A stretch of DNA of 64,000 nt from Streptomyces flaveolus (GTDB lineage: Bacteria > Actinomycetota > Actinomycetes > Streptomycetales > Streptomycetaceae). The translations under genes and the position numbers were made by a program. Location of the stretch: positions 1 through 64,000 of the forward strand of contig NZ_JNWV01000019.1 of NCBI RefSeq assembly GCF_000716535.1. The letters run 5' to 3'. The notes beneath the pieces are model-generated. The model had not been told where the DNA came from. It made no database searches and was given only the letters and a program-made list of their open reading frames with translations. Numbering within the stretch: position 1 is the stretch's first letter; every line of letters begins with the position of its first letter. Positions 19,991 through 31,634 of this stretch are shown piece by piece.

Positions 19991-20554
19991 TCAGGTCACC
20001 ACTCCCGGGGTCAGCGTCAACTGCTGGTAGCCGCCGCTGGGGTGGCGCACGGTGAGGAGCACCGCCTTGCCGGGGCGGGCCTGTCCGACGGCTCGGGCGA
20101 GGTCGGCGGCGGTGTCCACCCGGGCCTCGCCCCACTGCAGTACGACGTCCCCGCGGACCAGGCCCGCCGCGTAGCCGGGGCCGGGCACGTGCACGCCCAC
20201 CACCAGGGCGCCCACCTTCTCCGCGTCGACGGCTTCCACACCCAGGGTCAGGCCGGGCGCGGCGGGGACGGGCGTCGGCGTGGCCGTGGGCGTGGCCCTG
20301 GCCGAGGGTGCGGGCGGCGGGGCCTGGCGTCGCAGCTCGGCGAGTCTGCTCATGCCGATCACCGTGGCGCCGACCGTGCCGAGGCCGACGCCGGAGAGCA
20401 CCAGCACGGTGCCGGCGCACAGGCCGCACAACAGGGTCCGCAGCCGCCGCCCGCGCCGGGGCGCGGCGTGCGGGCGTCGGGCGGGGTCGGGGGTGTCGTC
20501 CTCCCGCCGGTCCTGACCGGGCATCGGCTTGGGACGCAACGCAGTCTGTTCCAT
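19991..20554 (-). CDS. Single-pass membrane protein with PDZ domain
   Basis: Protein of 187 residues. A basic cytoplasmic N-terminus precedes one transmembrane helix (LLCGLCAGTVLVLSGVGLGTVGATVIG, about 41-68). An Ala/Pro/Thr linker follows, then a C-terminal PDZ domain (LGVEAVDAEKVGALVVGV, PGYAAGLVRGDVVLQWG, TAADLARAVGQARPGKAV). It resembles the PDZ part of DegP/HtrA proteases but has no protease domain. It probably sits outside the membrane and binds C-terminal peptide motifs as an adaptor or chaperone. GGAGG lies about 10 bp before the ATG. Confidence 0.85.
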   Translation of the reverse strand: MEQTALRPKPMPGQDRREDDTPDPARRPHAAPRRGRRLRTLLCGLCAGTVLVLSGVGLGTVGATVIGMSRLAELRRQAPPPAPSARATPTATPTPVPAAPGLTLGVEAVDAEKVGALVVGVHVPGPGYAAGLVRGDVVLQWGEARVDTAADLARAVGQARPGKAVLLTVRHPSGGYQQLTLTPGVVT

Positions 20555-20696
20555 GGTTCGCTCGCCTCCGGCTGGTGCTCTACCCGGGGCGGTGGGCCGC
20601 GACGAGACACGAAAGGGTGAGACTGCCCGGAGGGTGACGCAGGGTAGTCATAGCCGTCACGCCAACGCGTTCAGCGCACCCTTTCGGCCCGCCCTC

Positions 20697-22571
20697 TCAG
20701 CCCGTGTGGCCCTCGCCGTGGCCGCCGTGCGCCCCGCCGTGGTCGAACCTCAGGGCCTCGGGCGGCATGACGACGAAGGGCCGCATCATGCCCATGTCCT
20801 CGTGCTCCAGCAGATGGCAGTGGTACATGAACCGGCCGTACGCGCCGTCGAAGCGGCCCATGACCCGCAGCATCTGGCTGCCGGGCACCCGGAAGACGTC
20901 CTTGTAGCCCCGCTCGTTGGGCGCGAGCGGTATCTCACGGCCGGCGTCGTACCGGATCGGGGTGCGGGTTCCGCCCACCGCCGGGTCGAAGCCGGAGACG
21001 TCGTACGCGTCCCGGCCCAGCAGCTGGAAGTCGGCCAGGTGGATGTGCATGGGGTGCACGATGGGCGCGAGGTTGAGGAAGCTCCACTGCTCGTGGCTGC
21101 CCTCGCCGATCGTGAAGCCGAGCCCGTCGTTGAACGTCCGCGCGGTGCGCCGGTACGTCTTCGTGGTTGCGTCGGGTCCGGTGACCTGGACGATGCCCTC
21201 GGCCGGGAGCGTCAGGCCGCTCGGGTCCTCGACCTCGGTCATCTCCCAGATCTCCGGGTGCCCGCCGGCTCCCTTGGTGGCGGGCGGGGTGAGCAGGACG
21301 AGCCGGTGGCCGTGCGGGGTGTCGTGGGTGAGGCGGCGGAAGGAGCCGGAGAGCACCTCGGGCAGTTCGAAGGTGTCCTCCGCGCAGCTCTCCCGGACGC
21401 GGAACTCCAGCACGGCCGGACAGGGCACGTCCCCGGCCGGGTCGGGCACCCCCGCCGGCTGGTTGGGGCCCTTGTTCACCAGCCGCAGGGTCCGGCCCGC
21501 GAGTCCGCGGAAGTCCACCAGCAGGTCGAACCGCTCGGCCGGTGCGGCGGTCAGAGTCGGCAGCTCCGCGTCGAAGTCGACCGGCACCGGGCGCGGCAGC
21601 AGTCCGCCGTCGCTGCCGATCTGGTGGACGATCCCCGGCACCGGCTGGTCGTCCTCGTCGACGAGGACGAGTTCGAAGATGCGCGCGTTGGAGGCGTTGA
21701 CCAGCCGGAACCGGTACCAGGCCGGGTCGACGTCGGCGTACGGCCAGATGCGGCCGTTGACCGTGGTGTAGGGGCCGGTGAAGGGTATGGAGACCGGTTT
21801 GCCCGTCTCCGGGTTGCGCTGCTGGACGATCACCGTCTTGTGCAGGAGCCGGCCGTTGAGGCGGCCGTCCTCGTCGGTATCGAGGTTGCGGTCGGCGACG
21901 ATGAGCGGGATCTCCCGCTCGCCGGAGGGCAGGTGGAGGGCGTCCTCCTCGTCGTCCCGGACGAGGTAGGTGCCGTACAGGCCCGCCATCACGTTCCACC
22001 GGGTGATGTTCATGGCGTGGTCGTGGTACCACCACTGCACCGCCTGGTGGTCGTTCGGGTACTCGGACAGCTGGGCGTCGCCGTGGCCGACGGCGTTGTC
22101 CGCCCAGCCGTCGTTGCCGCCGCCGGTCTGTGCGCCGTGCAGGTGGGTCACCGACCAGGCGGGCAGGGCGGCGACGTCCTTGTTCGGCTCGACGCCCTCG
22201 CGGCCGGGCTCGGTGGTGGCCTGCGGGCGGCCGTCCGTGCGCAGCGGCACCTCCACCGAGGTGACCGGGTACTCGCTGTCCTTCGGGATCCGGTTGGTCC
22301 AGGCGATGCGGGCGCGCTGTCCCCGGCGCACCTCGATGGTCGGGCCCGGCACGTGTCCGTCGTAGCCCCACATCAGGGTCGGCGGCAGTTGCGGGTGCAG
22401 ACGCACCCAGGTCGGGCGCAGGGCGATCTCGGTCTCGCGCAGGAAGTCGTCCGTGGCGGGCCGTAGCTCCGGCGGGACGGTCAACGGCGCGATGTACGGC
22501 GTCAGTTCCTGCGCCGTCGGTGCCGGCTCGCCCTCGGCCGGTCCGGTGAGCCTCTCGATGGTCTCGGTCAA
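20697..22571 (-). CDS. Phenoxazinone synthase-type multicopper oxidase
   Basis: Protein of 624 residues of the three-cupredoxin multicopper oxidase family. It oxidises phenolic or aminophenolic substrates with four-electron reduction of O2. Copper motifs in order are HLHG near 143-146, YHDH, HPMHIHL, and [13 protein letters not shown] near the C-terminus, with the T1 Cys and axial Met. Overall sequence ([28 protein letters not shown]) resembles PhsA and bilirubin oxidase-like enzymes. No signal peptide is seen, as in PhsA. A His/Gly-rich tail ([12 protein letters not shown]) may bind metal. The start is TTG at 22571; no in-frame ATG or GTG fits better. A GAACAC dyad overlaps its leader. Confidence 0.9.
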   Translation of the reverse strand: MTETIERLTGPAEGEPAPTAQELTPYIAPLTVPPELRPATDDFLRETEIALRPTWVRLHPQLPPTLMWGYDGHVPGPTIEVRRGQRARIAWTNRIPKDSEYPVTSVEVPLRTDGRPQATTEPGREGVEPNKDVAALPAWSVTHLHGAQTGGGNDGWADNAVGHGDAQLSEYPNDHQAVQWWYHDHAMNITRWNVMAGLYGTYLVRDDEEDALHLPSGEREIPLIVADRNLDTDEDGRLNGRLLHKTVIVQQRNPETGKPVSIPFTGPYTTVNGRIWPYADVDPAWYRFRLVNASNARIFELVLVDEDDQPVPGIVHQIGSDGGLLPRPVPVDFDAELPTLTAAPAERFDLLVDFRGLAGRTLRLVNKGPNQPAGVPDPAGDVPCPAVLEFRVRESCAEDTFELPEVLSGSFRRLTHDTPHGHRLVLLTPPATKGAGGHPEIWEMTEVEDPSGLTLPAEGIVQVTGPDATTKTYRRTARTFNDGLGFTIGEGSHEQWSFLNLAPIVHPMHIHLADFQLLGRDAYDVSGFDPAVGGTRTPIRYDAGREIPLAPNERGYKDVFRVPGSQMLRVMGRFDGAYGRFMYHCHLLEHEDMGMMRPFVVMPPEALRFDHGGAHGGHGEGHTG

Positions 22572-22575
22572 GGTA

Positions 22576-22593
22576 GAACACCCCCGTGTGTTC
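22576..22593. promoter_or_regulatory. GAACAC-N6-GTGTTC dyad at the multicopper oxidase start
   Basis: A perfect 6-bp inverted repeat with a 6-bp spacer ends 4 bp before the TTG start and overlaps the only plausible ribosome site (GGGGG on the minus strand). It is a candidate repressor operator or RNA hairpin that could occlude translation. The factor is unknown. Confidence 0.5.
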
Positions 22594-22685
22594 TGACTCT
22601 GTTGTTCCCCTTACTTCACAAGACTCCCGAGGACTCACCGAAGTTCCCTGAATGCCCTATTCCGTACGCGGAGATTTCCTGGCGG

Positions 22686-24848
<2,163 letters not shown>

Positions 24849-24991
24849 CTACCCGCGGCTGTGAACGCCCATCCACCCGGCGGCACATGATCACACCATC
24901 GCGTGAACCGCTCGGGAAACCTGGAACTCCGGTGGGCGGTTGTGGCGTTGGTTCCCTTGCCGTGTCCGCGCGCGGGGGCCACGGTAGGCGC

Positions 24992-25819
24992 ATGACCTCC
25001 TTCGCGCTGCCCCATGAGGTGCACGGTGACGGCACCCACAAGGTGTTCGCCGTGCACGGCTGGTTCGCCGACCGGTCCGCCTACGCGGCCGTCCTGCCGG
25101 ACCTGGACCGCACCTCCTTCAGCTACGCGCTGGTGGACCTGCGGGGTTACGGCGAGGCCCGGGACGCCACGGGCTCGTACTCGACGGCCGAGGCGGCCGT
25201 GGACCTGGTGGAGCTGGCGGACCGGCTCGGCTGGGAGCGGTTCTCGGTGGTCGGGCACTCGATGGGGGGCGCGGTGGCGCAGCGGCTGCTCGCCGTCGCC
25301 CCGCACCGCCTGCGCCGGATCGCCGGCGTCTCGCCCGTGCCCGCCTCGGGCATGCCGCTCTCCGGCGAGCAGGCGGTCCTGTTCACGGACGCGGCGCAGC
25401 GGGCGGAGAACCGGCGCGCGATCATCGACTTCACCACCGGGGGCCGCCGGCCCGCCGCCTGGCTGGACCGGATGGTCGCCCGCTCGCTGGAGCGCAGCGA
25501 CCCCAAGGCGTTCCGTGCCTGGCTCGACTCGTGGGCGGGCGAGGACTTCACCGCCGACGTCGTGGGCAGCGAGGTACCGGCGCTGGCCGTGGCCGGGGCG
25601 CTGGATCCGGCGCTGTCCCCGGAGGTCATGCGGCAGACCTGGCTGTCCTGGTATCCGCGCGCGGAGCTGACCGTGCTGCCGGGCGCCGGTCACTACGCGA
25701 TGGACGAGACCCCGCTGGACCTGGTCCGCACCGTCGAGGACTTCCTGCGGGCCGACGACACGGACGGAGAGGGCGAGGGCGGGGCGGGCGGCGAAGCCGG
25801 ATCGGGCGGGGCGGCGTGA
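24992..25819 (+). CDS. Alpha/beta hydrolase
   Basis: Soluble protein of 275 residues with an alpha/beta-hydrolase fold. FAVHGWFADRSAY holds the oxyanion-hole region. The nucleophile elbow GHSMGG is near residue 88, an Asp is near ALDPALSPE, and the catalytic His is in GAGHYAMDE. The tail from about residue 258 is Gly/Glu-rich and probably disordered. Substrate unknown; probably an ester or lactone. The gene overlaps the following P450 gene by 4 bp (GTGA), implying translational coupling and a shared pathway. The start at 24992 is preferred; the frame open to 24887 lies within the geosmin synthase leader region. Confidence 0.9.
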   Translation: MTSFALPHEVHGDGTHKVFAVHGWFADRSAYAAVLPDLDRTSFSYALVDLRGYGEARDATGSYSTAEAAVDLVELADRLGWERFSVVGHSMGGAVAQRLLAVAPHRLRRIAGVSPVPASGMPLSGEQAVLFTDAAQRAENRRAIIDFTTGGRRPAAWLDRMVARSLERSDPKAFRAWLDSWAGEDFTADVVGSEVPALAVAGALDPALSPEVMRQTWLSWYPRAELTVLPGAGHYAMDETPLDLVRTVEDFLRADDTDGEGEGGAGGEAGSGGAA

Positions 25820-27078
25820 GCGTGCGGCAGGCGCCGTCGGTCCCGGACGTCTTCGATCCGCGCCGGTACGCCGCCGGGGTGCCCTACGACGACTACCGCG
25901 TGCTGCGCGACCACCATCCGGTGGCCTGGCAGGAGGAACCGGAGGTGCTGGGCTGGCCTGCCGGGCCCGGGTTCTGGGCGGTGACCCGCCACGCGGACGT
26001 CGTACGCGTACTGAAGGACGCGGAGACGTACTCGTCGTATGCCGGAGCGAGCCAGATCCGTGACCCCGATCCGGAGGATCTGCCGTTCATCCGGCGGATG
26101 ATGCTCAACCAGGACCCGCCGGGGCACGGGCGGCTGCGGCGGCTGGTGAGCCGCGCCTTCACGCCGGGGCGCGTGGACCGGTTCGCGGCGGTCGCCCGCG
26201 AGCGGGCGCGCACGCTGCTCGCGGGCGCCGTGGAGGCGGCGCGGGCGGGGGACGGCACGGTGGACCTGGTGTCCGCCGTCACCGACGAGTACGCCCTGCT
26301 GAATCTGGCGGATCTGCTGGGCGTCCCGGAGGGCGACAGGCGGCTGCTGCTGCACTGGACGCAGCGGGTGATCGGCTACCAGGACCCGGACGAGGCCGGT
26401 CCGCCGGTGCTGGACGGGGGCAGGCCGGTGAATCCGCGGTCGCCGGCGATGCTGGCCGACATGTTCGCCTACGCCGGGCAGTTGGCCGCGTACAAGAGGC
26501 GGTACCCCGCGGACGACATCATGACGACGCTCGCCCACGACGCCGAGCTCGCCGACGCCGAACTGGAGATGTTCTTCTTCCTGCTCACCGTGGCGGGCAA
26601 CGACACCGTGCGCGGCGCGGCACCGGGCGGGCTGCTGGCGCTGGCGGAGCACCCGGAGGCGTACGAGCTGCTGCGCGCCGGGAAGGTGGCCGTGCCGACC
26701 GCCGTCGACGAGCTGCTGCGATGGCATCCGCCCGTGCTGACCTTTCGCCGGACGGCCGTGCGGGACACCGAACTGGCGGGCCGCGCTATCCGGGCGGGCG
26801 ACAAGGTCGTGGTGTTCCACGCCTCGGCCAACCGCGACGAGCGCGTCTTCCCCGCTCCGGACCGGCTCGATCTCACCCGCTCCCCCAATCCGCACGTCTC
26901 CTTCGGGGACGGCCCGCACGTGTGCCTGGGCGCCCACTTCGCCCGGCTGCAACTGCGGCTTCTCCACGAGGAGATGCTCCGCGCCCTGCCCGGGCCGCCG
27001 CGTCCCGCCGGGCCGGCCGGGCGGCTGGTGTCGAACTTCATCAACGGCATCAAGTCACTGCCGTTGCACATCACCTGA
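25816..27078 (+). CDS. Cytochrome P450 (CYP124/125/142-like)
   Basis: Bacterial class I P450 of 420 residues. The I-helix oxygen-activation motif VAGNDTVRG, K-helix ELLRWHPPV with ExxR, and heme ligand loop FGDGPHVCLGAHFARLQ with Cys370 are all present. N-terminal VPYDDYRVLRDHHPVAW and C-terminal NFINGIKSLPL resemble the CYP124/125/142 groups, which hydroxylate methyl-branched lipids or sterol side chains; that subfamily call is tentative. It starts at GTG 25816, overlapping the hydrolase stop by 4 bp. No ferredoxin is adjacent. Its 3' end overlaps the convergent ARMT1-like gene by 24 bp. Confidence 0.93.
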   Translation: MSVRQAPSVPDVFDPRRYAAGVPYDDYRVLRDHHPVAWQEEPEVLGWPAGPGFWAVTRHADVVRVLKDAETYSSYAGASQIRDPDPEDLPFIRRMMLNQDPPGHGRLRRLVSRAFTPGRVDRFAAVARERARTLLAGAVEAARAGDGTVDLVSAVTDEYALLNLADLLGVPEGDRRLLLHWTQRVIGYQDPDEAGPPVLDGGRPVNPRSPAMLADMFAYAGQLAAYKRRYPADDIMTTLAHDAELADAELEMFFFLLTVAGNDTVRGAAPGGLLALAEHPEAYELLRAGKVAVPTAVDELLRWHPPVLTFRRTAVRDTELAGRAIRAGDKVVVFHASANRDERVFPAPDRLDLTRSPNPHVSFGDGPHVCLGAHFARLQLRLLHEEMLRALPGPPRPAGPAGRLVSNFINGIKSLPLHIT

Positions 27079-28263
27079 CGGGTCGGTCTGGATCAGGGCG
27101 TGCGTGCCGCTCGTCCGCCAGCTCCGCCCCTCGGCCGCCACCAGTCCGGCCTCGGTCGTGGCGGACAGGCCGGTGATCACATCGGACTTGAGGGTGCGCA
27201 GCGCGGCGACCGGGCCGGGGAAGTACGCGGTCGTCTCCCGGAAGGGCGTGGTGGGCGGCCAGAGCCGGTCGCCCACCAGGCGCCGGTAGTTGAGGTCGCC
27301 CTTGACGATGGTCAGCGTGGCCGCGGCGAACTCGGCGCGCAGGTCGTCCGGCATCGCGGCGTACGGCAGCGGGGCGCAGGAGAAGGGGTGGGCGCGGACG
27401 GTGAGCCGGCCGTCGGCCATGGCCGACCAGAGCAGGCTCCCGTACTCGGCGGCCGTCCCGTGGGCCGCGCGCAGCCGGTGCAGCGCGTCGACCACGTCGG
27501 CGGTGGTGGCGTCGGAGACGTAGTACGGGTACGGCTTGACGTGCAGCACCGCCCGCGCGGTCCGGCCCTCGGTGAGGAGATGGGCGATCAGCAGGAGATC
27601 GGGGACGAGTTCACGGCCCGCGTTGTCCGCGACGAGCACGAGCGTGCCGGTTCCGGCGGGCGGCAGCAGCGACCACAGGGCCTCGCTGTCGTCGGCGACC
27701 AGTGCGGGGGCCGGTTCCCGGGCCTGGGCGCCCACGGCGGAGAGCCGGAAGCCGAGGTCGGCGCGGTTGCCCCAGAGCGAGCCGTGCAGCAGGGCGCGCG
27801 CCCGCTCGTCCTCCGGCAGGTCCCGCAGGCCGTCCAGGGCGGCCAGTTCCTCGTCGGTCTCCGGGGCGTCGAGTTCAGCGCGTTTGAAGGGCCGGAAGGG
27901 GTCGATGCCCCGCCAGGCGCCCGGCCCGAACCAGCCGACGGCGTCCAGCAGCCGGCGGTAGAAGTAGCTCTCGGCCCACAGCCAGGGCACGTCGTACCAG
28001 GACCGGCCGGCGTACTCGGCGAGGCCCCATTCGTGCCACCGGTCCCGGTCCGGCGCGTCGGCGGGAAGCGGTTCGACGGTCCCCTCGGTGCAGCTCTTCA
28101 GCAGCTCGTCCAGCGCTGTGTGCTGCCCGGGGCCGTACGGGAAGGCGTCGCGTACCTGCCGGATGATCGCGGGGTGCCGTTCGGCCAGCACGCTGTGCGG
28201 GAACGAGCCGGGTTCGTTGCCGAGGATCACGGGTGCGAAGGGGATGTCGGGCATGTCCGTCAC
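27055..28263 (-). CDS. ARMT1/DUF89-like damage-control phosphatase
   Basis: Protein of 402 residues related to DUF89 metal-dependent phosphatases and the ARMT1 family, which remove damaged or excess phosphometabolites. Visible family motifs are RSWYDVPWLWAESYFYR near the N-terminus, SLWGNRADLGFR, LVLVADNAGRELVPDL with the metal-site Asp-Asn, and ATLTIVKGDLNYRRL with the invariant Lys-Gly-Asp. The start is M1 at 28263, although Met at 28254 is also possible. The 3' end overlaps the P450 gene by 24 bp tail to tail. It lies downstream of the ScbR-like regulator on the same strand with a 13-bp gap, so they may be cotranscribed. Confidence 0.88.
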   Translation of the reverse strand: MTDMPDIPFAPVILGNEPGSFPHSVLAERHPAIIRQVRDAFPYGPGQHTALDELLKSCTEGTVEPLPADAPDRDRWHEWGLAEYAGRSWYDVPWLWAESYFYRRLLDAVGWFGPGAWRGIDPFRPFKRAELDAPETDEELAALDGLRDLPEDERARALLHGSLWGNRADLGFRLSAVGAQAREPAPALVADDSEALWSLLPPAGTGTLVLVADNAGRELVPDLLLIAHLLTEGRTARAVLHVKPYPYYVSDATTADVVDALHRLRAAHGTAAEYGSLLWSAMADGRLTVRAHPFSCAPLPYAAMPDDLRAEFAAATLTIVKGDLNYRRLVGDRLWPPTTPFRETTAYFPGPVAALRTLKSDVITGLSATTEAGLVAAEGRSWRTSGTHALIQTDPSGDVQRQ

Positions 28264-28276
28264 CGTATCGCGGGCG

Positions 28277-28924
28277 TCAGGCGGCGCGGATCTCCCGCTC
28301 CAGCTGCGTGGCGAGGGTGACGTAGCGGGGGCGGCGGTGCACCGGGACGAGTCCGCGGATCATGAGGTGCCACATCTCGGCGACTCTGCGCGGCAGCCGT
28401 CCGGTCGGTTCGAGCGAGCGGCCCGCGACCCGGGTGCCGATGAAGAAGCAGACGAGAGAGTGGGCGACGACGCCGACGTCGAGATCGCCGTGTACGTCGG
28501 CTTCCCGGACGGCTCCGGTGAACTTGCGGGTGGCGAAGTCGAGCCACTCGGTGAACGGGTGCCGCAGCGGGGGCCGTACGGCAATGTCCGCGGTGGCCAG
28601 GCGGAGTCCGGCGCGCGGCACGGGGTCCTCCACGGCGAGCCGGGCGATCCCGAAGGTGGTGCGCATCAGGGCCTCCAGCGAGGAGCCGCCACGGCTCTCG
28701 ACGTCGGCCACGAGCTGCCGCGCGGCCTTGGCCTGGAGGTCCAGGATCGCGTGGGCCAGATCCTCCTTGGCGGCGAAGTGGAAGTAGAGGGCACCCTTGG
28801 TGACCTTCGCGTGTGCGACGATGTCGCTCAGGCTGGTGGACTCGTATCCGTGCCGGTCGATCAGGTCGGCGGCGGCCGTGATGATCGTCGCCCGGGTCTG
28901 TTCGGCACGTAACTGCCTTGGCAT
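28277..28924 (-). CDS. TetR-family regulator, ScbR-like autoregulator receptor
   Basis: Protein of 215 residues. The N-terminal TetR helix-turn-helix reads RAEQTRATIITAAADLIDRHG, then VTKGALYFHFAAKEDLAHAI, very similar to ScbR/ArpA-type gamma-butyrolactone receptors. The C-terminal ligand domain spans about 70-200. These proteins repress their own promoter until bound by a diffusible signal. No AfsA/ScbA-type synthase is in the window, so this may be an orphan or pseudo-receptor. GAGGAGG lies just before the ATG. A candidate ARE operator is 22 bp upstream of the start. It is 13 bp upstream of the ARMT1-like gene. Confidence 0.9.
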   Translation of the reverse strand: MPRQLRAEQTRATIITAAADLIDRHGYESTSLSDIVAHAKVTKGALYFHFAAKEDLAHAILDLQAKAARQLVADVESRGGSSLEALMRTTFGIARLAVEDPVPRAGLRLATADIAVRPPLRHPFTEWLDFATRKFTGAVREADVHGDLDVGVVAHSLVCFFIGTRVAGRSLEPTGRLPRRVAEMWHLMIRGLVPVHRRPRYVTLATQLEREIRAA

Positions 28925-29353
28925 CCTGGACCCCCTCCTCGCGCTCAAAAACAGGACATGCGGTTTGTTTCTGACCCGTTGCATACGATAACTCACCGAG
29001 TGACAAAGGGAGTCCGGGGGACCTCGGGCGCGGCAGGACACGTGTCATCGCTCCGCTCGACGCCGGCCGGGTGCTCCGCACCCCTTCGACGGGCGAGACC
29101 TCATCGGTTCCCCCTTCGTCGCCGGCCGGTGTCCGGCAGCCTCGGGGCGACGGGCGCCGCCCCATGATCGCCACGATACGAGGCGGACGGCCGACTCCTC
29201 AATGGGGTGTGGAAGCAGGCGCAAAACAGCCGAACCGGTCGGTGCTTTCACGCCCCCCGCGCGCGGGTGCGCCGTACCGGCTGAACACGGCGGCCGGCGG
29301 GGCCGTACTGGAGGCCGCAGACCCCGTTCCCGCGCCCGCCGAGGAGACCCCGC
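28925..29353. other. 429-bp divergent region between regulator and LPMO
   Basis: It contains the candidate ARE and a possible minus-strand promoter (TTTGTC near 29003, TATGCA near 28980). The LPMO leader on the other side has no recognised promoter. No gene or RNA was identified. Confidence 0.45.
28946..28971 (-). promoter_or_regulatory. Candidate ARE operator of the ScbR-like gene
   Basis: AAACAGGACAT-GCGGTTTGTTT is an imperfect dyad with exact AAACA/TGTTT ends. It matches the general ARE layout bound by gamma-butyrolactone receptors, including a GGTTTGTTT half-site. It sits in an AT-richer stretch directly upstream of the regulator start, as expected for autorepression. Confidence 0.6.
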
Positions 29354-30310
29354 ATGACTCGGACGACTCGGATGACCGCCCGCCTGAGCGTCAGGACGGC
29401 CGCCGCGACGGCACCGCTCCTGCTCCTGCCGTGGGCGGCGGGGTCCGCCCAGGCGCACGGAGCCCCCACGGACCCGGTGAGCCGGGTCTACGCCTGCTCA
29501 CCCGAGGGGGCCGCCGCCCGGACGCCTGCATGCCGGGCGGCGATCGCGGCGAACGGCGGTCCGTTCACCGCCTGGGACAACCTGCGGGTGGCGGGGGTGG
29601 CGGGCCGCGACCGGCAGGTGATTCCGGACGGCAGACTGTGCAGCGGGAACCTGCCGGCGTACCGGGGCCTGGACCTGGCCCGGCGGGACTGGCCGGCGAC
29701 GCGGCTGACACCGGGCGGCCGCCTGACGCTGACCTACGCCTCGACCATCGCGCACGCGGGCACCTTCAAGCTGTACCTGACGAAGCAGGGGTACGACCCC
29801 GCGCGGCCGCTGACGTGGTCGGACCTGCCCGCGCGGCCCTTCGCCGAGGTCACGGACCCGCCGCTGCGCGACGGGGCGTACCACGTGGAGGCGACGCTGC
29901 CCGCGGACCGGACGGGACGTCAGGTGCTGTACACCATCTGGCAGAACAGCAGCACGCCGGACACGTACTACGCGTGCTCCGACGTGGTCTTCCCGGAGCG
30001 CGGGAAGGCCGCCGGGGCGGCGAGATCCACTCGGCCCGCACCGACGGCGAGTTCACCGTCCTCACCGGGTTCTTCGGCCACACCGGCTTCACCGGAGTCG
30101 AGTGCACCGGTGACGGGCTCGACCGATCGGCCCCGCGACGTCGGTGACCGGGCCGAGACCGCCGTGCGCGACGGGACTCCGGTCGCGCAGACCACGCACG
30201 GCGGCTCGGGACCCTCGGCGCCGCTGCTGGCGGGCGGCGCCGCCGCGGTGCTACTGCTCACCGGGGGCGCCGCCCTCGCTCTGCGGCTGCGGCGTCCGCG
30301 ACGACGCTGA
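29354..30310 (+). CDS. AA10 lytic polysaccharide monooxygenase, membrane-anchored
   Basis: Copper enzyme of 318 residues that oxidatively cleaves chitin or cellulose. The signal peptide ends AQA before His35 (HGAPTDPVSR); the mature N-terminal His is the copper brace, and His134 in STIAHAGTFKLY is the second ligand. YACSDVVF holds the late Cys and axial aromatic region. After about residue 220 come a Pro/Ser/Thr linker, a transmembrane helix (LLAGGAAAVLLLTGGAALAL) and RRPRRR, so the enzyme is probably anchored to the membrane. Codons in the linker (about 30015-30120) carry many third-position A/T, unlike the rest of the gene, and another frame has near-perfect GC3. Paired frameshifts are therefore possible. 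Confidence 0.9.
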   Translation: MTRTTRMTARLSVRTAAATAPLLLLPWAAGSAQAHGAPTDPVSRVYACSPEGAAARTPACRAAIAANGGPFTAWDNLRVAGVAGRDRQVIPDGRLCSGNLPAYRGLDLARRDWPATRLTPGGRLTLTYASTIAHAGTFKLYLTKQGYDPARPLTWSDLPARPFAEVTDPPLRDGAYHVEATLPADRTGRQVLYTIWQNSSTPDTYYACSDVVFPERGKAAGAARSTRPAPTASSPSSPGSSATPASPESSAPVTGSTDRPRDVGDRAETAVRDGTPVAQTTHGGSGPSAPLLAGGAAAVLLLTGGAALALRLRRPRRR

Positions 30311-30328
30311 AGCCGACGATCCGGTCCG

Positions 30329-31066
<738 letters not shown>

Positions 31067-31349
31067 TCACGCCTTCTCCGTACGCGGCGGACCCGCGACG
31101 GCGGCACACCGGACACCGGCCGAAGGCCTCGGGGGAAGACCTCCGGCCGAGCCGGGTACAAGGGGCGGCCGGCACGGAGGGAGAACAGAGGGAAGCGACC
31201 GTGCCGCAGCCGTGCTGCGAGGTGGAGCGGTTGCCGTGACAGGGCCGGGAACGCGGCCGGTGCCGCATGAGGGACGCGGCTGGTGCCACGCCTACGCGGC
31301 CGGTGCCGCTCGCTGGATCCGGCGCCACGGATCCGTGGAAACAGGGGAA

Positions 31350-31379
31350 GTTGTAGACCTGATTTACCGTCAGGGTCAA
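31350..31379 (-). promoter_or_regulatory. Candidate sigma-70 promoter, minus strand
   Basis: On the minus strand TTGACC (31379-31374) is followed by an 18-bp spacer and TACAAC (31355-31350). It would give a leader of about 360 nt for the secreted protein, which is long, so another promoter may exist nearer the gene. Confidence 0.4.
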
Positions 31380-31450
31380 GTGGTCGAAGGGCAGTTGAGG
31401 CAGGCCGGTTGCGGTCCGCGCACATCCGACACCCTTTTTTCACATCTCCC

Positions 31451-31480
31451 TTGACCCCTGAATGTAACCGGCGGTAACTT
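31451..31480 (+). promoter_or_regulatory. Candidate sigma-70 promoter for DUF6230-DUF6114
   Basis: TTGACC at 31451-31456, an 18-bp spacer and TAACTT at 31475-31480 match a housekeeping-type promoter. Two GTAAC direct repeats 10 bp apart lie between and within the elements. The predicted leader is about 145 nt. Confidence 0.5.
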
Positions 31481-31634
31481 CCTCGAAGGCTACTGCCGCG
31501 TAACGAGAAAGCCCTTGCGCCCGCCGGGAGTTGCGAGGAGGCGTGCGCGGCATCCGCTGTCCGCGCCAGGACACCGCGCCACTGAAGCCCAACCCGCATA
31601 GATCCCGCATAGATCCGCGCCCATGGGAGCAGAC

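Noticed and set aside
20697..22571. Phenoxazinone synthase as evidence of an actinomycin cluster
   Set aside because: No peptide synthetase or related genes nearby; the enzyme type is widespread in Streptomyces.
25816..27078. P450 as the missing CvnE of the conservon
   Set aside because: It lies about 12 kb away, coupled to a hydrolase, and not in the cvn operon.
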